From: Lepus europaeus
Lineage: Eukaryota > Chordata > Mammalia > Lagomorpha > Leporidae
NCBI RefSeq assembly: GCF_033115175.1
Contig: NW_026909534.1
Coordinates: forward strand, 767,701-831,700
Length of the DNA stretch: 64,000 nucleotides
Direction of reading: 5' to 3'
This document shows, one piece after another, positions 13,240 to 23,372 of this stretch. Below the pieces are notes generated by a model that saw only the letters and a program-made list of their open reading frames with translations, was not told the DNA's origin and did not search any database. Every line of letters starts with the position of its first letter. Within the stretch, counting starts at the first letter, position 1. The translations under genes and the position numbers were made by a program.

Positions 13240-13580
13240 TGTGAACCTTCCACCTGCATACACTCCTCTTGCCTGTGCACACTCCCCTCACCGGCACACA
13301 TCGCACCTCACCTGTATATCCCCCCTCAACTGTGCATATCCCCCTCACTTGTGTCCACCCAACTTCACCTGTGCGCACCACCCACCTGTGTACACTCCCC
13401 TCCCCTGCACTCACGCCCCCCTCCCCTGCAGATACCCTGCCGCACCTGTGCATACCCCCTCACCTGTGCACACCTCCTCTCCTGTGCACATCCCCTTACC
13501 TGTGCACACTCTCCTCACCTGTGACCCCCCACCTGCGCACACCACCCTCACCTATGCACATTCAGTCTTACCTGTACCCC
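13240..13580 (+). repeat. CACCTGTGCACAC-type minisatellite
   Basis: About 17 imperfect tandem copies of a unit near 19-20 bases with consensus close to CCTCACCTGTGCACACYCC. The array runs straight through the 3' half of the 12823-13524 open frame, so that frame should not be taken as a gene. Confidence 0.9.
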
Positions 13581-14174
13581 TGGCCAGGCCTTAGCATGCC
13601 TGACAGGTGGGGCTGACACCCCAGGGAATGGCTGGTGTTGGTTTGTGGCAGGTGTGGTGTGGAGCTGGGAGGGAGGCTTTTATCTTCTCTCTGTGGCCTG
13701 CTGGTGAATCTGGGGCCCCAGCTGCTGCGGGGGAGGTGTGCAGAGCCCAGGATGGAGAACTCAGTGGCCTTTCTGGGACTTTCCAGGACTTTCTGTGGGA
13801 TCTTCACAAACTGCGGCAGAGGCAGCGTGCTGAGTCTCTGCAAGAACAAGGCTTCTGAGGCAGGGGGCCTTTGGGGAGGATGCAAGCTGGGATGGGGGGG
13901 CTGCTTCATTCCACATAGGAGGGGAGTGGGATGGCAGGGGGCTCTCCCATGACTGGCATTTCCCAAGAGTCAATTAAGACATCGGGAACTGATTAGGTTC
14001 TGACACTGATGAAACCCAGAGGTAAATAGCAAAAGGAAAAGAAAATCTTGATTAGTCCTCCGTATAATTCTAATTATTCAAAGTTCACGCCTGCAGGGAG
14101 TGGACTAGGGATATTTATTTATATCCCTTTTTGTCCATCAACTTTGTGAATCTAGATTACCAGAACCCAAACTT
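13581..14174. other. No feature recognised between two minisatellites
   Basis: Unique sequence, GC-rich on the left and AT-rich from about 13970. A TATTTATTTATAT stretch occurs near 14112. No supported gene. Confidence 0.35.
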
Positions 14175-14600
14175 TACCATGAGAACCTGGCTGGGGCTGG
14201 GGCTGGGGGTGGGGCTGGGGCTGGAGCTGGGGCTGGAGTGGAGCTGGGCTGGGCTGGGATAGGCTGAGCTGAGCAAGGGCTGAGGTTGAGGCTGGGGATG
14301 GGGCAGTGACCTGGGATGGGTTGGTGATGCAGCTGGGGCAGGGGCTGGGGCAGGCTGGGGCTGGGGCAGGGGCTGGGGCAGGGGCTGGGGTAGGCTGGGG
14401 CTGGGGCTGGAGCTGGGGCAGGCTGGGGCTGGGGCTGGAGCTGGAGCTGGGGCTGGTGCTGGGTCAGGCTGGGGCTGAGCTTGGGGCTGGGGCAGGCTGG
14501 GGCTGGGTCTAGGGCAGGCTGAGCTTTGGCTAGGGCTGGGCTGGGCTGGGCCGGGCCAGGCCAGGCCAGGCCAGGTCAGGTCAGGGGGCTTGGCCTTGGG
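14175..14600 (+). repeat. GGGGCT-type hexamer array grading into GGCCA repeats
   Basis: About 350 bases of (GGGGCT)n with GGGGCAGGCT, GGAGCT and GGGTCT variants, followed by GGGCCGGGCCAGGCCAGGCC-type pentamers. The plus strand carries closely spaced runs of three to five Gs, so it can in principle form G-quadruplexes. The open frames here (Ala-Gly-Ala-Gly and similar) are artefacts of the repeat. Confidence 0.93.
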
Positions 14601-15602
14601 GTGCAGATGACCTTCCCTCCCTCCACAGCAAGAAATGCTAGAATGTCCCTGTTTGGGGCTCAGCCTTGTGCCGTCTCAGCCTCCTTCTCTTCATCCCATG
14701 GAGGTGGGAGAAAGGAGAGGAAGGAGTAGCAGGTCTGGGTCATATGGGGGAAGCACCCAGCAGGGCTGTTGCCCCAGCGTTGACCCTGCAGTGGCTGCCA
14801 CCATGGACAGTGGAACCAGGAGGCACTGCCTGGTCTGACAGTCCTGCTTGGTCATCCAGGGCTGGGAGCCACCCCCTCTCCTGCACACACCAGTTTCCGA
14901 GGCCATGTCTCCCCGAGGAAGTGAAGAAGCCCATGGGTGGTTGAAGCCAAGCCCAGAGCTTAGGGCTCAGGAAGCCTTCATGGTTTGTAGTGACAAGAAA
15001 GGCTGAGGTGGACAGAGGCCACAGGAACACAGACGGGGACTACAGGACGAGGACAGGGGCCACAGGGACGAAGACAGGGATGTTTTGCACAAAGCCATCT
15101 TGGGGGCATTGGGGGTGTGTTGCAGGATCCTGGCAGACCCCAGAGTTTGGGGGAAGCTGGGACCAGCATGGGGACACTGCAGTGACTCAGCTGCCAGTGG
15201 TGTTAAGGGACCCTGACCTGAGATGCGATGCCCACTGTAAAGATGCAGGTCTCCTGCAGCCCAGCCCCGCCATGTCCTCAGCCCCAGATGAGCAGACAGC
15301 CAGGGGCACGGGGCACTGTGTTCTGAGTCAGCAGGGACTGCAGGAGACAGTCTCCAGACTTGGTCTTGGGGCTCGTGGGCCCTATCCCTCACAGCTCCCA
15401 GCAGCGTTCCTGTTTGGGGGTGAGCTTACTGAGTAGGGGGTCAGGAAGCATTGTTTGCTCCCAGTCCCTGCTGTCCCAGGCCTGTGATATTCAAGCCCTG
15501 GAGACCCCCACCCTCTGGGGTGGCTTGGAAGCAGGAGCAAGGGGGCCTCTCAGCGCAGAGTGGGGGCAGGGAACTCTGTGCCCTGCCTGAGGTCTGCCTG
15601 CT
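14601..15602. other. Last kilobase of the GC-rich block, no gene recognised
   Basis: GC-rich, with open frames on both strands but no recognisable domain. It ends abruptly at the L1 sequence starting near 15603. Confidence 0.4.
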
Positions 15603-16790
15603 ACAAAAAATTTATTGAAATAAATCTAACCAATGGTATCAAAGATCTCTACAATGAAAATTGTATTAAAAGAAGAAATAGACATTAAAAGGTGGGGACA
15701 CCTTCCATGGTCATGGATTGGAAGAATCAACATCTTCCAAATGTCCATACAACCTAAAGTAACTTATAGATTCAATGTGATACTAATCAAAATATCAACA
15801 AAATTCTTCTCAGATCTAGAAAAAATGATGCTAAAATTCATATGGAAACACAAGAGACCCTGAATAGCTAAAGTAATCTTAGGCAACAAAAGCAAAGCTG
15901 GAGGAATCAGAACACTAGACCTCAAAACATACTACATGGCAGTTACAAACAAAACAGCCTGGTACTGACACAAAAACAGACGTGTAGACCAATGCAGCAG
16001 AATAAAAACTCTAGACATTGATCCATGCATCTACAGTCATGTATCTTTGACAAAGTTGCAAAAATCAACCTCTGGAGCAGACAGTCTCTTCAGCAAATGC
16101 TGCTGGGAAAACTGGTCCTCTGCATGTACAAGTGTGAAACAAGACCCCTGCTTTACATCTTACACAAAAATCCATTCAAAATGGATCACAGGCCTAAATC
16201 TACACCACAGTACCATCAAATTACTAGAGAACTTTGGGGAAACCCTACAAGACCTTGGCATAGACAAAGAGTTCTTGGAGAAGACCCCAGAAGCATAGGC
16301 AACCAAACCCAAAATTAACCAGAGGGATTATGTCAAACTGAGAAGCTTCTGCACTGCCAAACACTCAGCAAAGTGGAGAGGCAAATGACAGGGTGGAGAA
16401 AATATTTGCAAACCATGCAACTGACAATTAACTTCCAGAATCTATAAAGCACTGAAGAAACTCAACAACTACTAAACAAACAATCTAGTCAAGAAATGGG
16501 CAAAGGACTTGAATGGACATTTTCCAAGAAAAGAAATTCAAATGGCCAATAGAAGCATGACAAAAATGCTCAGGATTGCTATCCTTCAGGGAAATGCAAA
16601 TCAAAACCACAATGAGGTTTCACTTCACCCCCATTAGAATGGCTCTCATACAGAAATCAACAAACAATAAATGCTGGCAAGGATGTGGGGAGAAGGGTAC
16701 CTTAGTCCACTGTTCGTGGGAATGTAAAATGGTACAGCCACTGTGGAAGACAGTAATGAGATATCTCAAAAAGTTGAATGTATTGTGCTC

Positions 16791-16841
<51 letters not shown>

Positions 16842-17590
16842 GGTCCCTGCACAAGGATGACACGCAAATTCGTGAAGCGTTCCATAAAAAAAAAAAAAAA
16901 AGTTGAATGTAGACCTATCATATGACCCAGCAATCCCATACCTGGGAATTTATCCAAATGAAATGAAATCAACATAGGAAAGTGTGATCTTTACCCCTGT
17001 GTTCATTTCAGCTCAATTCACAACAACTAAGATATGGAATCAACCCAAATGTCCAGTAATTGAAGAGTGGATAAAGAAACTATGGTACATATACACTATG
17101 GAATACTACACAGTGGTAAAAATGAAATCCTGTCATTTGCAACAAAATGGATGCAACTGGAAACCATTATATTTAGTGAAATAAACCAGTCACGAAAAGA
17201 CAAATACTATATGGTCTCTGGAATCTGTGGTAGCTAATGAAGTACTTAAAAATGTAATGTATAGGAACAAAATTGACACTTGAAGATATGATGATTTTGA
17301 AGAGCCTTTGCCTTGACTGTTAAAGAACAATGTTTTTCTTGTTTGTTTTTTTTTTGTTTTTCTTCTTACTAATAGGTGAACTCTCTACTTAGTATAGGGT
17401 TAATCTTATGAATATAAAAGTTAGCTGAAAATTTACCTCTGTAAAAAACAGGAATTGAACAGGAAAAGGGAGGAGGAAGAAAGGCACGAGTATGGGTGGT
17501 AGGGAGGAGGGGGGAAAGAATCATCATGTTCTTAAATCTGTATATGGCAAATGAATGAAGCTCTATTCCTTAAACAAAACTGAAAAATAC
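15603..17590 (+). mobile_element. 5'-truncated LINE-1 (ORF2 3' part and 3' UTR)
   Basis: The sequence follows the canonical last 2 kb of mammalian L1. It has the ORF2 segment ending in the cysteine-rich region (remnants around 16576-16812 encode [19 protein letters not shown]), then the WNQPKCP...KLWYIYTMEYY block at 16984-17184, then a 3' UTR with a polypurine stretch near 17460-17520 and an A-rich end. ORF2 is broken by many stops and frameshifts, so the copy is dead. It is old (L1MA-like by motif memory) and starts exactly where the GC-rich block ends. A U6 retrocopy interrupts it at 16783-16896. Confidence 0.9.
16785..16886 (+). pseudogene. U6 snRNA retropseudogene inside the L1
   Basis: The segment matches the U6 spliceosomal RNA almost throughout, from GTGCTCGCTTCGGCAGCACA to GAAGCGTTCCATA. 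I see two substitutions relative to the U6 sequence as I know it (GCATGGTCCC for GCATGGCCCC, and CTGCACAAGG for CTGCGCAAGG). The RNA terminator T-run is replaced by an A-run of about 14. Perfect 15-base direct repeats AAAAAGTTGAATGTA flank it at 16768-16782 and 16897-16911, so this is an L1-mediated retrocopy rather than a functional gene. No upstream U6 promoter (PSE or TATA) is present because L1 sequence abuts it. Confidence 0.95.
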
Positions 17591-17632
17591 AAAAAAAAAC
17601 CTACAAGTATATCAGTGTAAAAAATAAGGAGG

Positions 17633-17955
17633 CACTGACTCTTGTTGACTTTGTGGCATAGTAGGCTAAGACTGCCTGCAGCAGCAGCATCCCATATGGG
17701 AACCAGTCTGTGGCCTGGCTGCTCCTCTTCTGATCCAGCTCTCTACTAATGGCCTGGAAAAGCAGTGGAATATGGCCCAAGTGCTTGGGCTCCTGCACCT
17801 TTGTGGGAGACCCAGAAGAAGCTCGTGGCTTTTGCCTTCAGATCAGCCCAACTCCAGCTGTTGCAGCCTTTTGGGGAGTAAACTAATGCATGGAAAACCT
17901 CTCTATCTCTCTCTTTAATTCTGCATCTCAAATAAGTAAATAATATTTTTTAAAA
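17633..17955 (+). mobile_element. CSINE, old copy
   Basis: A head-to-tail copy with substitutions throughout (head TTGACTTTGTGGCATAGTAG, core CTACTAATGGCCTGGAAAAG) and a degraded AAATAAGTAAATAATA tail. It lies directly after the 3' end of the L1. Confidence 0.85.
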
Positions 17956-18354
17956 AATTAAATGAAAATAAGTTATCTATGAATAATATTTTCATATATA
18001 TTTTATATATGAACTACATGAAATTTATTCCCTTTACATATATTTTCAAAACAAGATTTATATGCTAATATAACTTTAATGATCTGTGATTACTTTAAAA
18101 TTTACAGCACATAGGTGAAATTCACTTGATTTCATTGGATTATTCTTTATAGTTACAGCCCTTGCTTTTATTCCTGCTGAACATGGTCTTTTTACTTCTT
18201 ACTTGTTGAACTATTTTTAGTGCAGCATTAATCTTTTAAATTCATGTAAATTTAAAATGTTATCTCAAAAATAAAATACATAAAAATTTGAAAAGAATGA
18301 CATTTGTGGCTTTTTAGATTTTTGGTGTGTATGTTAAGAATTATGTACATAGGT
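17956..18354. other. AT-rich interval, nothing recognised
   Basis: Very AT-rich sequence with several TATATA runs. No gene or clear repeat family. Confidence 0.4.
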
Positions 18355-18680
18355 GGGCTGGCACTATGGTGTAGTGCACTAGGCCTCCACCTGCGGCCCT
18401 GGGGTCACAGATGGATGCCAGTTCATATCCCAGCTGCTCCTCTTTCAATCCAGCTCTCTGCTATGGACTGGGAAAGTAACAAAGATGGCCCAGGTGCTTG
18501 GGCCCTTGCATCCATGCAGGAGAACCAGAAGGCCCTGGTTCCAGGCTTCGGATCTGCTCAGCTGCAGCCTTTGCCATCATTTGGGGAGTGAACCAGCAGA
18601 TGGAAGACCTTTCTCTCTTGCTCTGTCTGTAACTCTACCTCTCAAATAAATAAATAAATAAATAAATCTTTTTATTAAAA
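18355..18680 (+). mobile_element. CSINE with 12-base target-site duplication
   Basis: A full copy starting GGGCTGGCACTATGGTGTAG and ending in a (AAAT)n and CTTTTTATT tail. The direct repeats AAGAATTATGTA flank it (near 18336 and 18682). Confidence 0.9.
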
Positions 18681-18695
18681 AAAGAATTATGTATT

Positions 18696-19018
18696 TGGGT
18701 CCCACAAGACAAACACATAACAGGTTAAGCTGCTGCCTGCAGCTCTGTCATTCCATATAGGCACCTGTTCCAGTTCCAGTGGCTCCATTAGTTCCCTGCT
18801 CATGCACCTGGTAAAGCGGTGAAAGATGGCCCCAGTGCTTGGGCCACACACTCACATGACAGACCCAGAAGAAATTGCTGGCTCCTGGTTTCATTCTGGC
18901 CCAGTGCTAGCCATTGCAGTCATTTGGGGAGTAAACCAGCCAATAGAAGACATCTCTCTCTCTCTGTCTCTCCCTCTATAACTCTGCCTTTCAAATAAAT
19001 ACACCTTTTTAAAAAAAA
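18696..19018 (+). mobile_element. CSINE, diverged
   Basis: A second plus-strand copy a few bases after the previous one. The head is degraded (GTCCCACAAGACAAACACAT) but the core GATGGCCCCAGTGCTTGGGC, the CT tract and the AAATAAATACACC tail remain. Confidence 0.85.
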
Positions 19019-19179
19019 TAATTATGAACAAATTGAAATGTCTGTGTAATGATTCTCAACACCAGGAAAATCTAAATTTTAAACAAAAAAATAAGCCTAT
19101 CTTTTAATCCCATATTCCATTTTTATATTGCTGTAAAACAATTTAGTTCCAAATACACATGCAAACACTCTATGATTTT

Positions 19180-20430
19180 TCTTATGTTAATGAAACAATC
19201 AAAAATAAATGTTCATTTCCAGTCTTTCCACTCAGCATGACAATAAAATCAATTTACATATTTATTATCACTGTCAATATTAATTAAAATATTTCCAACT
19301 ACTTTAATATTAGCATGATATTAAATATTTTATAGCCCCTTAACCCTATGCACCAAATAAGATATTGGTATTTTTAGCTTAATTTTTATTAACAACAATT
19401 GTACACACTTATGGGCTACAGTGTGACATTTCAATATCCTTATATTATGTATGGTGATCAAATCAACATTTATTCTTCTTTGATATTATTCTATGGTTGA
19501 AGTCCTTGAGTTCCTGTCTCCTGTTTTCTCATAAAACATGTACTAGATTACTGTGACCTAGTCACCCAATTGTACTGTATGACAAGAGGAACTCACTCCT
19601 GATGTAACTCTGACTGGCACCAAATATCCAAAATGTTTTCCCGTATAGTTTTAAAAATTGAATTTGTTTGAAAGGCAAAGAGACAGAGAACAGAGAGAGA
19701 ATATGTGTGTATGTGTGTGAGAGAGGCGGATAGAGCAGGAAAGAGAGGAAGACAGCACTTCCATGCCCACAATAAGCAGAGCTTATCTGGGGTAGACTGA
19801 AACTGGCAGCAGGGAATTCAGTATCAGTCTCCAATCTGGGTAGTGTGAATGGAACTACTTATGCCATTACCTACTTCCTCTGGTATCCCAAGCAGTCTTT
19901 CTCACTATGCCAAATGCCATTCCACAACCTTTTGTAAATATTCTGAAATACCTCCAGCTTCCACGGGATGCGGCCATAGTCCTCTGGGTGCACTCCATCA
20001 CTGTGTGGTCTCCTGCTCCACCTTAACTCCACACTCCCCACACATGACTGTGACTTCATCTCTTATCCCCCATCAGCCTATCACCTCCACTTTTGTATAT
20101 GGTCTAACATGACAATACAGCATCAACTTTTGGTATGTGGGTACCAAGTCTGTCTCTGCCTGAGATGTGGGTACTGACAAGCCCAGTGTGCCATGCTGCT
20201 CTGTGTCACCTGCTGGACCCTGTAACCCAGACAGAACAGGTCAGCAAATCACAGAAGGACAGGTTTGAGGCAACAAACCCAGACCATGAGCCAGTAGGTG
20301 AAGGCCAAACTGGCATCTGCCAGTTTCTACCAGATTCCTACTCAGCTCCAGCCACAGCATCTGTGGTAATGGAACCAGTATATGGTATGAGGGAGACCGG
20401 CCCACTAAGGTTACCCTCTTTTTCTCTCAG
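19180..20430. repeat. Diverged duplicate, copy A (partner near 59.96-60.96 kb)
   Basis: This segment aligns by eye, in the same orientation, with about 59960-60960. Shared landmarks come in the same order: ACTSAGCATGACAA, CCCCTTAAC with ATTGGTATTTTTA, GTGACATTTCAATA with a shared TGATCAAATC, GGATTACTGTGA/AGATTACTGTGA, CACTATGCCAAATG, CACTGYRTGGTCTCCT and AGCTCCAGCCACAGCATCTG. It includes a degraded minus-strand SINE-like GAGA tract near 19655-19915. It is either an old segmental duplication or two copies of an interspersed repeat I cannot name. No coding frame is shared. Confidence 0.6.
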
Positions 20431-20735
20431 GTCTAAAAATACCATAATTGATACTATTTCAATATTCCAAAATCTAGCTTGTAAGAAAAAAATAATCTAT
20501 TTTGAGTTATTCGAAGTCTACAATTTTATAACTTTCTGCAACAAACATACTCAGCAAGTAACCATTACCTCCTAAAATTTCCTAAAATGAGTACTCAGCC
20601 AGCAGCCATTTCTTCCTAAAATTCTGGAGGAGTTCTCTAATAGAATTGGCTCTGATAATAAACAGAGTCCCCATATTCCCAGTAAATGTAAAAATATACA
20701 AGGAATATATAGATTTTTAGATGATATTTCTCTTC
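20431..20735. other. AT-rich interval, nothing recognised
   Basis: Contains a local doubling of a TACTCAGC..CCATT.CTCCTAAAATT motif (around 20548 and 20591), so a short tandem duplication is likely. No gene. Confidence 0.35.
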
Positions 20736-20752
20736 ATATTACCACATTTGTA

Positions 20753-21091
20753 CTTTTTTTTTTATAGGCAGAGTAGACAGTGAGAGAAGAGAGACAGAGA
20801 GAAAGGTCTTCCTTTGCCATTGGTTCACCCTCCAATGGCCACCGTGGCTGGCGCGCTGTGGCCGGTACACCATGCTGATCCGATGGCAGGAGCCAGGTGC
20901 TTCTCCTGGTCTCCCATGGGGTTCAGGGCCCAAGCACTTGAGGCATCCTCCACAGCCCTCCCTGGCCACAGCAGAGAGCTGGCCTGGAATAGGGGCAACT
21001 GGGACAGAATCCGGCGCCCCAACTGGGACTAGAACCTGGTGTGCTGGTGCTGCAAGGTGGAGGATTAGCCTAGTGAGCCACAGTGCCGGCC
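20753..21091 (-). mobile_element. CSINE, young subfamily, 17-base target-site duplication
   Basis: A complete minus-strand copy that starts with a T-run and ends with the head complement GTGAGCCACAGTGCCGGCC. Perfect 17-base direct repeats ATATTACCACATTTGTA lie at 20736-20752 and 21092-21108. The retained CpGs and long perfect duplication indicate a recent insertion. Confidence 0.95.
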
Positions 21092-21108
21092 ATATTACCA
21101 CATTTGTA

Positions 21109-21389
21109 AAGTGAATAGAAAACAGGTAATTAGAGCAGGATATGTTCCTCAGGAATTTTTCACATAATTAGGGAAACACTGCACATCACAGAGACAGAAT
21201 CAGAGTTTGGTGGGAGGAATGGCATCAATGACTCAAAAAACTATGAAAAGTGGTAGAAATCCACAGCATCAGGGCATCTTAATCCAGCAACTCAACAAAA
21301 GACTACCCACCTGGCAGTTCCCCAACCTGCCATCTGAAGGCAGTAGGCTAAATCCCTCCTGCAATTGTACGTGATCTCGCCAATGTAAT
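21109..21389. other. No feature recognised
   Basis: Unique-looking sequence between a SINE and the LTR-like segment. On the minus strand it would lie just downstream of that segment. Confidence 0.35.
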
Positions 21390-21930
21390 CTACACTTTAT
21401 CATGTACAATAGAATATAGAATTCCTAGCATACAATAAAACCTACCATTTATAGCATACAATCTAATAACCAATTTATCCTTCCTGCCTCCTGCTCCTGA
21501 AGGCATGAGTTCCTGGGACTGCAGCCAGGGCCCACATAGGGAACATGCACAGATTTCCACAGCACTTACCCAGCCAGGATGGATGACCCTGTGGATTCTG
21601 GTGAACCTACTGCCATGCCTCTTCCACCAGCGGGACCACTCTTCCTGCAGTTGTGGTTCTTCACTGTTCAATTCCTTGTTCTGAGGATCCACACTAGCAC
21701 TCAGCACCCACCTGAAGAAAGTAACCCGCGGCATGGGACTCCAAGCAGGCAAAAGGGCAACAGCACCCCTGAGTAGCCTTTATATAAACTCGGTAGCCAA
21801 CAGAGTACATCAACTCTGACTGGATAACCACCCACAGGTGCCAACCAATCAGAAAGCAAAGAGCAAGCCTGCTCAGCCTTGCACAGGGGTCGTGGCTACA
21901 GGTTGCCACACAGGGCATGCTCTATGGCTC
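21390..21930 (-). promoter_or_regulatory. LTR-like promoter segment
   Basis: Read on the minus strand it has an inverted CCAAT box (GATTGGTTGG, about 21841-21850), then a TATATAAAGG box about 60 bases further on (about 21777-21786), then some 350 bases of open-frame sequence to about 21390. At about 21377-21383 a TGGCGAG occurs where a retroviral primer-binding site could begin. This arrangement resembles U3-R-U5 of a solitary or degraded LTR. Against it: no partner LTR, no canonical AATAAA and no clear TG..CA ends. Could also be an ordinary promoter. Confidence 0.25.
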
Positions 21931-23308
21931 AGGAAGCAGTGGCCCAAGTCTTCTGAGTAGTAGGACAGCAGGCCATTTTTCTAATGGTGTCAACTCTATG
22001 TTGTTCCATGGAAAGTATCCAAATGTCCCTAAGCCAGTACTCATACAGGTACAGTGATGTGGGGCAGTCAACTTACACTTACAGCACCAGGCCAGAGGAG
22101 TTACAGACCTTATCCTGGAGTTTAGGGACTCACTGCCAAAACTTGTGAGAGCAAAAATACTTCTACATGCAAATACTCCTCAGACAGCGCCCAACACATC
22201 CTGAACTCTGTAATAACCTCAACTGTTGGGATTTGTAGGGCCATGCTTTGTAATTATGTCATTTCTGCTCACATCTTCTTCATCCATAATCTCCACGAAG
22301 AAAGGGAAGAAAGGGATCTTCTCAGCTTACTCGCAATTCCTGAGCCCATGACTGTAACCCTGTAGAGCATTTGGAAATGAGTCCTCCAGCCAAGAGCCCA
22401 CTTACCTATCCCAATTTTGGCATCTTGGTTGTGTGGATATTAGACTGGAGGTCAGCAGGTCTGGGTTCTTCTGATCCATGCCTGCCACTAATGGAAGCCC
22501 AAGGTCCCCAAGTGAAGGTTACTGCTGCCAAAACAGATTGTGCTGTTAAGTAATCCAGCGTGCATTGTGAGCAAAAGGCATGGGAATATGTCCTCAAGGA
22601 TACAGGTCAATCAACATGGCAAGGTCCTACAGGATTCTCCTCTTGATCTCACAGTAATCATTTCCCAGTCTCTACAGAGTCTCAAGGATTGGTCAGTAGC
22701 TCAAAGGGATGGATCAGGTCTCTCTTTCCCCTAAATACAACACTGAGCTGAGCCTTAACACACAGAACACACCAGATTCCTGGAACTAGTAGTGCATGAA
22801 CCCCCATGAGGAAGCCCACAGAGGTGTGGGAAAGACTGCAATGGAAACATCTCTGTATGAATTGATCAATACTGTGACTGCAGTGACAAAGACATATATT
22901 GTGGTCTACAGGGGACTTAGAGAAGGACACATTAACATTGATTGGGCAGAAATCAGGGAAGACTTACCCTCAGGAGTGACATGTGTGCTGGAAGCTGTAA
23001 GAAGTAACTGATTTTTGTGTCTTGAATCTGTTGCAGGAAAGGGCAAAACAAGCCTCCTGAATCAACACTTGCATCCTGGGGAATTTCCCTCAGTCTCCCA
23101 ACTTTAGAGACCATTGGGAGGCTGATAAAATCTGGATATCAATATCCATCTTTCCCTAAGCTGAAATCACTTATATTCAGTTTGTCTTCTAAATTCACTC
23201 CCCTACATGACATACTCAAAGTATGTCTAATAGGAAACACCAAACTTACCTGTTCCAGCTCTTGGTGCCTGTGTCTAACTCTATACCTCTTCCTCTCCCT
23301 CTCAGCTC
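21931..23308. other. No gene recognised
   Basis: About 1.4 kb of mixed composition. The 71-codon frame at 22796-23011 has ordinary composition (LYELINTVTAVTKTYIVVYR) but no family match that I know and no conserved flank. It may be remnant retroelement DNA linked to the LTR-like segment. Confidence 0.35.
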
Positions 23309-23327
23309 GCTCTCTCTCTCTCTCTCT

Positions 23328-23372
<45 letters not shown>
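23309..23372 (+). repeat. Compound CT/CA microsatellite
   Basis: A (CT)n run of about ten units joins a (CA)n run of about eighteen units, with little interruption. Probably length-polymorphic. Confidence 0.95.

Noticed and set aside
12823..13524. 233-codon plus-strand frame as a gene
   Set aside because: Its 3' half is the CACCTG minisatellite, its 5' half shows no domain, and overlapping frames on the other strand are equally long.
14306..14512. Gly/Ala-repeat protein
   Set aside because: Pure translation of the GGGGCT array.
16785..16886. Functional U6 snRNA gene
   Set aside because: A-tail in place of the T-run terminator, perfect target duplications, L1 sequence immediately upstream instead of a U6 promoter.
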